Source of the DNA: Brevibacillus reuszeri | Lineage (GTDB): Bacteria; Bacillota; Bacilli; Brevibacillales; Brevibacillaceae | DNA length: 64,000 nt | Assembly: GCF_002897295.1 (NCBI RefSeq) | Contig: NZ_BEXF01000026.1 | Location: forward strand, 1-64,000 | Reading direction: 5' to 3' | In this document: in pieces, positions 25,921 through 33,822 of the stretch | Position numbering within the stretch: position 1 is the stretch's first letter | Layout of the letters: the number at the start of each line of letters is the position of its first letter | Made by a program: the position numbers and the translations under genes | Notes under the pieces: generated by a model | Database searches by the model: none | The model's input: only the letters and a program-made list of their open reading frames with translations | What the model was told of the DNA's origin: nothing

Positions 25921-26715
25921 TTACTTTAGCAGTGCTGCAATTTCCGGTTTCAAGAGATTTTGGAAGCGATGAGCGGGAATGGTAAAGGAAGGCATTCCAG
26001 CAGCATACGGCGCAATTTCGTATTGACTGAAATGGATGACCAGATTTCCTTTTTCAAACGAGAAGGATTGGTTGTCAGCAATGCTTTCAAACGAGTAGAC
26101 TTCAAATCCTTCCTTTGCGTTCACTTCCTTAATTTGTTGCTTAATCAATTGATTTAAAATCGTGCGGTAGTTGTAGCCAGGCTGAAACAAATCACCTAAA
26201 GTCAGCTGCTTTGCTTTTGGCTGATTGGCAATGGTGTAGTAGGTTACATCCGTCATCCCATGTGCCCCGCCAGTATAAACATAGGTTTGAACTGAAAACG
26301 AAACGAGCTTGCCGGTGGATTGGACTTCATAGGAAATATCGAGGGCATATGGTCGCAAATCATAGCCGTATTTCTTAGCATCTGCGGCATTTTCCTTTGC
26401 TCCCTGCTGGGTTTCTGCTATCGCGTCTTGGGCTTGTTTGAGCAGAGCAGCATTCAATTGTGCCTGGAATGCTTTATCTTCGAGACCGCTGATGACAGGA
26501 ACATTTACTTTGATGGCATGTTCTTTCGTCTCTGACAAAATGGTCTTAGGAGTGATGACAACTCCTTGTGCCTGTGGTTTTTGCACTTGGACAGCAGGAG
26601 CAACTGGTTTAGCGGGAGAAGTAGCAGCAGGGGCAGCAAGTGCTGGAACTGCTACAGCTGTGAGTAGGACAGCAGTTCCGAGTAAGCTTGTAGCAGCGGA
26701 TTTAAAGGATGACAT
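25921..26715 (-). CDS. Secreted DUF4163/DUF3298 (RsiV/PdaC-like) protein
   Basis: 264 residues with a signal peptide (about 1-28, ending AVPALA-AP), then a Pro/Ala-rich linker. A domain resembling DUF4163 (about 50-150) precedes DUF3298 (about 175-262; LTLGDLFQPGYNY and FSFEKGNLVIHFSQYEIAPYA). These domains occur in RsiV (a lysozyme-sensing anti-sigma) and PdaC (a peptidoglycan deacetylase). There is no anti-sigma or deacetylase part here, so the role is unknown but probably at the wall. It runs opposite to its neighbours. GAAAGGA precedes the ATG. Confidence 0.75.
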   Translation of the reverse strand: MSSFKSAATSLLGTAVLLTAVAVPALAAPAATSPAKPVAPAVQVQKPQAQGVVITPKTILSETKEHAIKVNVPVISGLEDKAFQAQLNAALLKQAQDAIAETQQGAKENAADAKKYGYDLRPYALDISYEVQSTGKLVSFSVQTYVYTGGAHGMTDVTYYTIANQPKAKQLTLGDLFQPGYNYRTILNQLIKQQIKEVNAKEGFEVYSFESIADNQSFSFEKGNLVIHFSQYEIAPYAAGMPSFTIPAHRFQNLLKPEIAALLK

Positions 26716-26816
26716 ATCGATTCACAATCCTTTCATGAGGACAGGTAGATTTTTTTTCTAAGCTCATCTTACTACAGAGCTCAGAAAAAATAAGTTAAAA
26801 ACAGGTAACAATCATG

Positions 26817-27037
26817 TTTTCCACGTACATGGGATAAAGTTATTCACAAGTTACCCACAGGCTGTTGAAAACTTTTACCTGCGCAACTATACTAAAGGCA
26901 CTCAATTATTATGAAACGAGCTAGAGAAAGGATATTTTCACGATGGAAACAAATCAAATGACAAAAGTCTGGTCTGTGGATAACGATGTGGAAAATACTG
27001 TGGAAAAACTCCGGAGTTGTACACAGATTGTGGATGC
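26817..27037 (+). promoter_or_regulatory. DnaA-box cluster at the tsaC promoter and 5' coding region
   Basis: Eight matches to TTATCCACA in 221 bases. Forward: 26817 (7/9), 26840 TTATTCACA (8/9), 26851 TTACCCACA (8/9), 27017 TTGTACACA (7/9). Reverse: 26975 TGTGGATAA (9/9), 26987 and 26999 TGTGGAAAA (8/9 each), 27029 (7/9). Three reverse boxes are spaced exactly 12 bp apart. They flank the tsaC promoter. DnaA binding near the orthologous B. subtilis ywlC has, to my recollection, been reported. Confidence 0.65.
26865..26893 (+). promoter_or_regulatory. Promoter of tsaC
   Basis: TTGAAA (26865-26870), 17 bases, TATACT (26888-26893), lying between two groups of DnaA boxes. Confidence 0.75.
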
Positions 27038-28034
27038 CGCCAGTCTTCTGCGCGCTGGAGAAGTCGTAGCCTTTCCTACTGAGACGGTCTATGGATTGGG
27101 AGCGAATGCATTATCCGACGAAGCTGTGGAAAAAATATTTCTAGCAAAAGGCAGACCGAGCGACAATCCGCTAATTGTTCATATAGGTGCGAGTGAGCAG
27201 CTGGCTACAGTAGCTGGGGAGATTCCGACAAAAGGCAAGCAGCTCATGGATGCTTTTTGGCCAGGGCCTTTAACGATTATCCTGCCAAAAACAGATCGGG
27301 TAGCATCCTTGGTGACGGCTGGTCTGGAGTCTGTCGGTGTACGCATGCCGGATCATCCGGTGGCACTTGCTATTATTGAGGAAGCTGGCGTGCCGATTGC
27401 AGCCCCCAGTGCCAATCGTTCTGGACGTCCAAGCCCTACGACCGCTGCCCATGTGCTCACTGATTTGGAAGGTAGAGTAGCAGGCGTTCTGGACGGAGGG
27501 GCTACAGGTGTGGGAGTGGAATCAACAGTGATCGATGTAACTGTCGACCCACCAATCATTTTGCGGCCAGGTGGAATTACCCGTGAGCAGATGGAAGCGG
27601 TAATCGGAACGGTTGCGTTGGACCCGTCCTTTCAGGTGGGGGCAGTAGAAACCCCTCGTGCTCCTGGGATGAAATATACTCATTATGCTCCTGAAGGTGA
27701 GCTGTGGCTGGTAACGGGAGAAGCTGATCACGTGCGGAAAAAAATGACCGAAATGCTCCGCGATGCCAAACAGCATGGTCAAAAAACGGGTGTACTCGCT
27801 ACGGAAGAATCGCTCTCTTATTGGGAGCAGCAGCCGGAAGCTGATGTCGTCCTCTCGGTTGGCTCTCACGCTGATTTGGAAGAGGTAGCGCAGCAGCTGT
27901 ATGCTGTATTGCGTGATTTTGATGATCATCAGGTTCAATTCATTGTGGGAGAAACCTTCTCACGGGATGGACTGGGCATGGCTGTAATGAATCGGCTAGA
28001 GAAGGCCGCAGGCGGTCGAATTCTATCCGTATAA
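26943..28034 (+). CDS. tsaC: Threonylcarbamoyl-AMP synthase (Sua5/YwlC type)
   Basis: A 363-residue enzyme making the threonylcarbamoyl-AMP intermediate for the t6A37 modification of tRNAs reading ANN codons. The YrdC domain (about 35-230) has VAFPTETVYGLGANA, KGRPSDNPLIVHI and SANRSGRPSPTTA. The C-terminal Sua5 domain (about 250-360) marks the long form; SPGMKYTHYAPEG-like linker APGMKYTHYAPEG is present. The N-terminal extension (about 1-33) is longer than in B. subtilis YwlC, and its DNA holds several DnaA-box matches. ATG 26943 follows GAAAGGAT. Confidence 0.93.
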   Translation: METNQMTKVWSVDNDVENTVEKLRSCTQIVDAASLLRAGEVVAFPTETVYGLGANALSDEAVEKIFLAKGRPSDNPLIVHIGASEQLATVAGEIPTKGKQLMDAFWPGPLTIILPKTDRVASLVTAGLESVGVRMPDHPVALAIIEEAGVPIAAPSANRSGRPSPTTAAHVLTDLEGRVAGVLDGGATGVGVESTVIDVTVDPPIILRPGGITREQMEAVIGTVALDPSFQVGAVETPRAPGMKYTHYAPEGELWLVTGEADHVRKKMTEMLRDAKQHGQKTGVLATEESLSYWEQQPEADVVLSVGSHADLEEVAQQLYAVLRDFDDHQVQFIVGETFSRDGLGMAVMNRLEKAAGGRILSV

Positions 28035-28046
28035 AGCGTCTAAACT

Positions 28047-28081
28047 CCTCCTTGTCCGCATAAGGTGAAGAGACAAGGAGG
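28047..28081 (+). promoter_or_regulatory. Hairpin sequestering the mntP ribosome site
   Basis: CCTCCTTGTC (28047-28056) pairs perfectly with GACAAGGAGG (28072-28081) over a 15-base loop. The right arm is the ribosome site for the TTG at 28092. No T-run follows, so translational control or coupling is more likely than termination. Confidence 0.5.
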
Positions 28082-28091
28082 GGGAGGCGGA

Positions 28092-28652
28092 TTGGATCAG
28101 GTCTTGTTTCAATGGGGGCAATTTTTGACCTTGCTCATGATTGCCTTTGCCTTAAGTATGGATGCCTTTTCACTCGGGATCGGCGTAGGCATGGTAGGAA
28201 TCCGCTTGAGGGAAATTTTGAAGGTGAGTATTACAATCGGGCTTTTCCACGTGGCTATGCCTGTAATTGGGATTTTTGTCGGTGCTTATTTATCCGATTT
28301 GGTCGGGGATATAGCCGTTTTTATTGGCGGTGGGGTCCTGATGGCCATCGGCATGCATATGCTATGGAACGGTTTTATCCATGGAGATCAGCGCAGTGTC
28401 TTAAAAACTAAAGGATTCGGGCTGTTGCTCTTTGCATTCAGCGTCAGTCTGGATGCTCTTACCGTTGGGTTCTCATTTGGCTTAATCGAAGTAAACAGGG
28501 TTTTGGCGATCGCTCTTTTTGGTATTATGGGAGGAGCTATGTCATACTTTGGCCTATTGCTCGGAAAAAGCGTGGGAGGATGGCTGGGGGATTACAGCGA
28601 ACTAGTAGGTGGGCTTATTTTGTTTTGTTTTGGGTTAAAATTTATCTTATAG
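28092..28652 (+). CDS. mntP: Manganese efflux pump MntP
   Basis: A 186-residue inner-membrane protein with about six hydrophobic helices. ALSMDAFSLGIGVG and SVSLDALTVGFSFG, each with a membrane Asp, are the duplicated MntP signature. It exports Mn2+. The TTG 28092 start follows AAGGAGGGGGAGG and gives the usual family length; a more upstream ATG lies in the hairpin. It matches B. subtilis ywlD in order. No manganese riboswitch of the yybP-ykoY type is visible in the short leader. Confidence 0.9.
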   Translation: MDQVLFQWGQFLTLLMIAFALSMDAFSLGIGVGMVGIRLREILKVSITIGLFHVAMPVIGIFVGAYLSDLVGDIAVFIGGGVLMAIGMHMLWNGFIHGDQRSVLKTKGFGLLLFAFSVSLDALTVGFSFGLIEVNRVLAIALFGIMGGAMSYFGLLLGKSVGGWLGDYSELVGGLILFCFGLKFIL

Positions 28653-28700
28653 GCGACATAACGACTGCACAAAGCTGCTGGACACAAGGAGGGGCGTTTC

Positions 28701-29171
28701 GTGAAGCGCATATTGTTTGTTTGCACGGGGAATACGTGTCGCAGCCCGATGGCAGAGGCGATGTTTCGTGCAAAAACGGCAGGCCGTGGCTATGAAGTAC
28801 GCTCGGCTGGAGTAGCGGCTTTTCCAGGACAAGAGGCTTCCTTGCACGCCAAGCAGGTATTGGATGAACGAGGAATCGAGCACGCACATACATCAAGCCG
28901 ACTAGATGAGGGGCTAATTGAATGGTCGGATGTCATATTAACGATGACGAACAGTCACAAGCACGCGATACAAACCTTTTTTCCTTTGGCGCTGCCCAAG
29001 GTGTATACGCTTAGAGAGTTCGTTGGTGTAGAAGGGATAACCGATATTGCCGATCCGTTCGGGGGCGCACTTGAAGATTATCGGCTGTGTGCAGAGGAAA
29101 TTGAGGAATCGTTGGACAGGCTGTTTGCGATGCTGCAACACCCGCGTTTTCGTGAATTTGGAGCTGAATGA
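28701..29171 (+). CDS. ywlE: Protein-arginine phosphatase YwlE
   Basis: A 156-residue low-molecular-weight phosphatase fold. The P-loop CTGNTCRS has nucleophile Cys8 and Thr12. In B. subtilis YwlE the equivalent Thr makes the enzyme specific for phospho-arginine over phosphotyrosine. The general acid Asp is in DIADPFGG. It should oppose McsB, which marks proteins for ClpCP. GTG 28701 follows AGGAGGGG, 48 bases after mntP. Confidence 0.92.
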   Translation: MKRILFVCTGNTCRSPMAEAMFRAKTAGRGYEVRSAGVAAFPGQEASLHAKQVLDERGIEHAHTSSRLDEGLIEWSDVILTMTNSHKHAIQTFFPLALPKVYTLREFVGVEGITDIADPFGGALEDYRLCAEEIEESLDRLFAMLQHPRFREFGAE

Positions 29172-29199
29172 GGTGCTGGCAGAGAGTCAGGACCTTGTT
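29171..29199 (+). terminator. Probable terminator after ywlE
   Basis: AGGT-g-CTG pairs with CAG-g-ACCT around a short loop, then TGTTTTA. Modest stability; overlaps the ywlE stop. Confidence 0.5.
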
Positions 29200-29232
29200 T
29201 TATGTCGATAGCACGAACATTGTTTTGGTTTG

Positions 29233-29278
29233 AAGTAAAAAATGTTCACTTTTTACTTGGCGCATTTTGATGTATAAT
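29233..29278 (+). promoter_or_regulatory. rpiB promoter region with a perfect inverted repeat
   Basis: TATAAT (29273-29278) lies 34 bases before rpiB, with no good -35 at 17 bases. Immediately upstream AAGTAAAAA (29233-29241) and TTTTTACTT (29250-29258) form a perfect 9-bp inverted repeat with an 8-base spacer across the -35 region. It could be a protein-binding site. Confidence 0.45.
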
Positions 29279-29311
29279 GATTGAGATTATAAAACGAGCG
29301 AGGGATGACAG

Positions 29312-29767
29312 ATGAAAGTGGCGATTGCTGCTGATCACGGTGGATATAAGCTAAAGGAAGAGATCAAGACGCTTCTGACTTCCATGAACATCCAAACGGA
29401 AGATTTCGGTTGTACTTGTGAGGAATCGGTAGACTATCCCGATTATGCTTTGCCAGTAGCTGAAAAAGTGGCGGCGGGCGAGTTTGATCGTGGGATTTTG
29501 GTTTGTGGGACAGGCATCGGCATGTCGATTGCTGCCAACAAGGTCCCTGGTATCCGCTGTGCCTTGGTACACGACACGTTCTCTGCACGAGCAACCCGTG
29601 AGCATAACAATACAAATGTACTGGCTATGGGTGAGCGTGTCATTGGTCCTGGACTTGCACTCGATATCGTGAAAATTTGGTTGGAAACAGAATTTCAGGG
29701 TGGACGCCATGAACGCCGTGTAGACAAGATCACCCAGATTGAAGAGAAGCACGCGGGAGGGAAGTAA
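29312..29767 (+). CDS. rpiB: Ribose-5-phosphate isomerase B
   Basis: A 151-residue RpiB/LacAB-family isomerase interconverting ribose 5-phosphate and ribulose 5-phosphate. KVAIAADHGGYKLKEEI, the catalytic Cys in GILVCGTGIGMSIAANK, and REHNNTNVLAMGERV are the signatures. Length is normal. ATG 29312 follows GAGGGATG. ywlG starts directly after its stop. Confidence 0.95.
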   Translation: MKVAIAADHGGYKLKEEIKTLLTSMNIQTEDFGCTCEESVDYPDYALPVAEKVAAGEFDRGILVCGTGIGMSIAANKVPGIRCALVHDTFSARATREHNNTNVLAMGERVIGPGLALDIVKIWLETEFQGGRHERRVDKITQIEEKHAGGK

Positions 29768-30337
29768 GTGGATCTGTCCGCCATCGAAAATCAAGTGCAT
29801 GAGATAGTCGCAGAAGTGGCTCGTCTTGCCAACATGAAGACAGGACAAATCATGGTGATCGGATGCAGTACCAGCGAGGTTCTCGGAAATCATATTGGCA
29901 AAGCAGGCAGCAAGGACGTAGCGGCCGCGATTTATCGAGGGATTCGTACTGCGCAGGAGCCGCTTGGTTTTGCTGTTGCATTTCAATGTTGTGAACATTT
30001 GAACAGAGCGCTGGTGCTCGAGCGTGAAGTAATGGAGCGCAACGGACTAGAAGAGGTTTCGGTTGTTCCGGTTCCTACAGCAGGTGGTTCCATGGCAGCT
30101 CATGCCTTTTTACAGATGATGGACCCCGTGGTAGTCGAGCATATCCAGGCTCATGCCGGAATTGACATCGGCGATACTTTTATCGGCATGCATTTGAAGC
30201 ATGTCGCGGTACCTGTTCGCCCGACGCTGCGCAGCGTGGGAGAAGCCCATGTTACAGCCGCTTCTACAAGACCCAAGCTGATTGGTGGCGCCCGAGCGGT
30301 ATACGAAGTTACACCCCCTACTGATAGCTGTACCTAA
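29768..30337 (+). CDS. ywlG: YwlG/UPF0340 family protein (TIGR01440)
   Basis: A 189-residue conserved Firmicutes protein of unknown function, resembling the UPF0340 family. GCSTSEVLGNHIGKAGS near residue 38 and AFQCCEHLNRALVLE near 75 are the conserved blocks. It is soluble with no signal peptide. GTG 29768 immediately follows the rpiB stop, with GGGAGGGAAG as ribosome site, so it is co-transcribed with rpiB. glyA follows after 51 bases containing a weak GGGCTT/AAGCCC hairpin (30341-30364). Confidence 0.88.
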   Translation: MDLSAIENQVHEIVAEVARLANMKTGQIMVIGCSTSEVLGNHIGKAGSKDVAAAIYRGIRTAQEPLGFAVAFQCCEHLNRALVLEREVMERNGLEEVSVVPVPTAGGSMAAHAFLQMMDPVVVEHIQAHAGIDIGDTFIGMHLKHVAVPVRPTLRSVGEAHVTAASTRPKLIGGARAVYEVTPPTDSCT

Positions 30338-30388
30338 AAAGGGCTTTCAAAGCAGTCCAAGCCCATATTCAAGGAGGAGAGATAAATC

Positions 30389-31639
30389 ATGCTAGAATTT
30401 TTGCGTAAACAGGACCCACAAGTATTAGAAGGCATTCAACTGGAACTCGGAAGACAGCGCGACAAGATTGAGCTGATTGCATCTGAAAACTTCGTTAGCC
30501 GTGCCGTTATGGAAGCAATGGGCACTGTACTGACTAATAAATACGCAGAAGGCTATCCAGGCCGTCGTTACTATGGCGGATGTGAATACGTAGACATCGT
30601 TGAGAACATCGCTCGCGATCGTGTAAAAGAGCTGTTTGGCGCTGAGCATGCAAACGTACAGCCACACTCTGGCGCACAAGCGAACATGGCTGTTTACTTC
30701 ACCATTCTGCAGCCAGGCGATACTGTACTCGGGATGAACCTGTCCCATGGTGGTCACTTGACTCACGGAAGCCCTGTTAACTTCTCCGGTACCTTGTACA
30801 ATTTCGTAGAGTACGGAGTAGATCAAGAAACTCATTTGATCAACTATGATGATGTTCGTGCCAAAGCTTTGGAGCACAAGCCTAAGCTGATCGTTGCAGG
30901 TGCGAGTGCATACCCACGTGCGATCGATTTTGCCAAGTTCCGTGAAATTGCTGATGAAGTAGGCGCTTATTTCATGGTAGATATGGCGCACATTGCTGGT
31001 CTGGTAGCAGCAGGCGTGCATCAAAATCCAGTTCCACATGCGCATTTCGTTACTTCCACTACTCATAAAACACTGCGTGGTCCACGTGGCGGTTTGATCC
31101 TGTGCAAGGAAGAGTTTGCAAAAGCAATCGACAAATCCGTATTCCCTGGCGTACAGGGTGGACCATTGATGCACGTAATCGCGGCAAAAGCGGTTTCCTT
31201 CGGTGAAGCACTGCAAGCAGACTTCAAAGATTATGCGAATAATATCGTAAAAAATGCACGTGCGTTTGCAGAAGCTCTCAAAGCAGAAGGCTTGACTCTC
31301 GTATCTGATGGAACCGACAACCACCTCGTACTGGTTGATGTAAGCAAAATCGGTTTGACTGGTAAAGTAGCCGAGCATCTTCTGGATGAAGTAAGCATCA
31401 CGACAAACAAAAATACCATTCCTTACGATACACAAAGCCCGTTTGTAACAAGCGGTGTTCGTATGGGTACCCCAGCTGTGACTAGCCGTGGCTTTGACGA
31501 CGAGGCGATGAAAGAAGTAGCAGCGATCATCGCACTCACTTTGAAAAATCCAGAAGACGCAGCGAAACACGAAGAAGCACGTCAACGTGTGGCAGCTTTG
31601 TGCCAACGCTACCCAATGTACGAAGGCTTGAATATCTAA
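30389..31639 (+). CDS. glyA: Serine hydroxymethyltransferase
   Basis: A 416-residue PLP enzyme transferring the serine hydroxymethyl group to tetrahydrofolate, giving glycine and one-carbon units. ELIASENFVSRAV, YAEGYPGRRYYGGCE and the PLP-binding Lys227 in STTHKTLRGPRGG are diagnostic. ATG 30389 follows AAGGAGGAGAG. Strong terminator after the gene. Order ywlG-glyA-upp matches B. subtilis. Confidence 0.98.
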   Translation: MLEFLRKQDPQVLEGIQLELGRQRDKIELIASENFVSRAVMEAMGTVLTNKYAEGYPGRRYYGGCEYVDIVENIARDRVKELFGAEHANVQPHSGAQANMAVYFTILQPGDTVLGMNLSHGGHLTHGSPVNFSGTLYNFVEYGVDQETHLINYDDVRAKALEHKPKLIVAGASAYPRAIDFAKFREIADEVGAYFMVDMAHIAGLVAAGVHQNPVPHAHFVTSTTHKTLRGPRGGLILCKEEFAKAIDKSVFPGVQGGPLMHVIAAKAVSFGEALQADFKDYANNIVKNARAFAEALKAEGLTLVSDGTDNHLVLVDVSKIGLTGKVAEHLLDEVSITTNKNTIPYDTQSPFVTSGVRMGTPAVTSRGFDDEAMKEVAAIIALTLKNPEDAAKHEEARQRVAALCQRYPMYEGLNI

Positions 31640-31654
31640 TAGACGCTACTATAG

Positions 31655-31693
31655 CAGGCCCCATGGAGTTTTTTCATGCGGGCCTGTCTTTTT
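31655..31693 (+). terminator. Terminator after glyA
   Basis: CAGGCCC pairs with GGGCCTG (plus ATG/CAT inside), followed by TCTTTTTG. Confidence 0.85.
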
Positions 31694-31722
31694 GTACAAC
31701 AAAAGAATGAAGATTGGGCAAA

Positions 31723-31751
31723 TTGACGTCGGCACACTCCTTCGCTATTAT
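31723..31751 (+). promoter_or_regulatory. Promoter of upp
   Basis: TTGACG (31723-31728), 17 bases, TATTAT (31746-31751). Confidence 0.75.
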
Positions 31752-31788
31752 GAAAAAGATGCATTGATAGGGAAACGGAGGAGCTTAA

Positions 31789-32418
31789 ATGAGCCGTGTA
31801 TATGTGTTTGACCATCCACTAATTCAGCATAAAGTTACGTTTATCCGTGACAAGAATACGGGAACCAAGGAATTTCGTGAGCTGGTGGACGAGGTAACTA
31901 CGCTGATGGGCTATGAAATCACGCGTGAAATGCCGCTCGAGGAAACGACAATCGAGACGCCAGTAGCTACTTGTAAATCGAATGTAATTGCTGGTAAAAA
32001 AGTAGGTCTGGTACCGATTCTGCGTGCAGGTCTTGGTATGGTAGACGGTCTGATGAAGCTGATTCCAGCTGCAAAGGTAGGACACGTAGGTCTTTATCGT
32101 GATCCAGAGACATTGAAGCCAGTGGAATACTACGTCAAGCTGCCTTCCGATGTCGCTGAACGCGAGCTGATCGTAACAGATCCAATGCTGGCAACGGGTG
32201 GATCTGCTGTTGCTGCGCTTACTGCATTGAAAAATCGCGGTGCGAAAAACCTGAAGCTGATGTGTCTCATTGCTGCTCCAGAAGGAATCAAAATGGTGCA
32301 GGATGAGCATCCGGATGTGGATATTTACGTAGCCGCTATAGATGAATACTTAAATGACCATGGATACATCGTGCCTGGTTTGGGGGATGCGGGAGACCGC
32401 TTGTACGGCACGAAGTAG
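31789..32418 (+). CDS. upp: Uracil phosphoribosyltransferase
   Basis: A 209-residue salvage enzyme converting uracil and PRPP to UMP. The PRPP-binding loop is VTDPMLATGGSAVAA; the uracil-binding C-terminus is YIVPGLGDAGDRLYGT. ATG 31789 follows CGGAGGAGC. mnaA follows closely, so the two form an operon, as in B. subtilis. Confidence 0.97.
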   Translation: MSRVYVFDHPLIQHKVTFIRDKNTGTKEFRELVDEVTTLMGYEITREMPLEETTIETPVATCKSNVIAGKKVGLVPILRAGLGMVDGLMKLIPAAKVGHVGLYRDPETLKPVEYYVKLPSDVAERELIVTDPMLATGGSAVAALTALKNRGAKNLKLMCLIAAPEGIKMVQDEHPDVDIYVAAIDEYLNDHGYIVPGLGDAGDRLYGTK

Positions 32419-32436
32419 TTGGAGAGGGAAAAACCG

Positions 32437-33585
32437 ATGAAAACATGTAAAGTAATGACGGTATTCGGCACACGCCCGGAAGCGATCAAGATGGCTCCAC
32501 TGGTGCACGAGCTAAACAAGCACAGCGAAGAGATCGAATCTATCGTTTGCGTGACCGCCCAGCATCGCCAAATGCTCGATCAGGTGCTGGAGATTTTTGA
32601 AATCAAGCCGGACATTGACTTGAACATTATGAAGGAAAGACAAACACTCGTTGGTCTGACTAGCCGTGCGCTAGAAAGTCTGGATGCAGTAATGAAGGAA
32701 GTGAAGCCGGACATCGTGTTGGTTCACGGTGATACGTCTACGACCTTTGTTGCCAGTCTGGCTGCTTTTTACAACCAGGTGGCAATCGGTCACGTGGAAG
32801 CTGGCTTGCGTACGTGGGACAAGTACTCGCCGTTCCCGGAAGAAATGAATCGTCAATTGACTGGTGTCATGGCAGACCTGCATTTTTCACCAACAGAAAG
32901 CTCTGCAGACAATCTGCGCCGTGAAGCCAAGCCAGAGGAGCGCATCTACATTACTGGTAATACAGCGATTGATGCGCTGAAAACAACTGTGCGTGAAAAT
33001 TACACGCATCCAGTGCTGGACCGTGTAGGTGACCATAAGCTGGTGCTGATGACTGCTCACCGTCGCGAGAACCTGGGTGAGCCGATGCGCCAAATTTTCC
33101 GAGCGGTTAGAAGACTCGTGGACGAGCATCCGGAAATCGCGGTTGTTTATCCTGTTCATTTGAATCCGGCTGTGCAGGAAGTAGCACAAGAGCTGCTTGG
33201 TGGTCATGACCGCATCCAGTTGATTGATCCTTTGGATGCGACTGATTTCCACAACTTTGCACGTCGTGCTCATCTAATTCTGACTGACTCTGGCGGAGTA
33301 CAAGAAGAAGCTCCTTCTCTTGGTGTGCCAGTGCTGGTGCTACGTGATACCACAGAGCGTCCGGAAGGTATCGCAGCTGGGACCTTGAAGCTGGCAGGTA
33401 CGGATGAAGCAGAGGTGTACGCGATGGCAAAGGAACTGCTGACTAACCAGGAAGCTTACAATGCCATGGCACATGCAGCCAATCCTTACGGCGATGGGGA
33501 AGCGTCCAGACGAATTGTCGAAGCGATCTTGCATCATTTCGGAATGCGTGCTGAGCGTCCAGAACCTTTTCGGACAGGTCAATAA
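32437..33585 (+). CDS. mnaA: UDP-N-acetylglucosamine 2-epimerase (non-hydrolysing)
   Basis: A 382-residue epimerase making UDP-ManNAc for wall polymers. VFGTRPEAIKMAPLV, VLVHGDTSTTF and HVEAGLRTWDKYSPFPEE are the family signatures; HRREN and DSGGVQEEA form the active site. ATG 32437 follows GGAGAGGG; an in-frame TTG at 32419 abuts the upp stop and is less likely. UDP-ManNAc feeds teichoic acid linkage units and secondary wall polymers that bind SLH domains; the next gene encodes an SLH protein. Confidence 0.95.
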   Translation: MKTCKVMTVFGTRPEAIKMAPLVHELNKHSEEIESIVCVTAQHRQMLDQVLEIFEIKPDIDLNIMKERQTLVGLTSRALESLDAVMKEVKPDIVLVHGDTSTTFVASLAAFYNQVAIGHVEAGLRTWDKYSPFPEEMNRQLTGVMADLHFSPTESSADNLRREAKPEERIYITGNTAIDALKTTVRENYTHPVLDRVGDHKLVLMTAHRRENLGEPMRQIFRAVRRLVDEHPEIAVVYPVHLNPAVQEVAQELLGGHDRIQLIDPLDATDFHNFARRAHLILTDSGGVQEEAPSLGVPVLVLRDTTERPEGIAAGTLKLAGTDEAEVYAMAKELLTNQEAYNAMAHAANPYGDGEASRRIVEAILHHFGMRAERPEPFRTGQ

Positions 33586-33628
33586 TCAACCATAATAATA
33601 TGGCTCTAAATAAGCGTCATCAAGCTGT

Positions 33629-33677
33629 GAGAACCCATCCGGTTTATTCAAGTAACCGGGAGGGTTTTCTTTTTTTG
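33629..33677 (+). terminator. Terminator after mnaA
   Basis: GAGAACCC pairs with GGGTTTTC, and inner CCGGTT with AACCGG, then a run of seven Ts. Confidence 0.85.
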
Positions 33678-33681
33678 CCAG

Positions 33682-33710
33682 TTGTTATATAGTTGGTATG
33701 TTTTTCTAAT
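33682..33710 (+). promoter_or_regulatory. Possible promoter of the SLH glycosidase gene
   Basis: TTGTTA (33682-33687), 17 bases, TCTAAT (33705-33710), about 110 bases before the start. The remaining leader shows nothing else I recognise. Confidence 0.4.
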
Positions 33711-33822
33711 TATGAATATAGCGATTACGCGAAACTATCACCCACTATGATGCGTCTATATTTTAGTTGTACCCATACATAACTTACAGACACAAGATTG
33801 GAAAATGGAGAGGAGTCACAAT

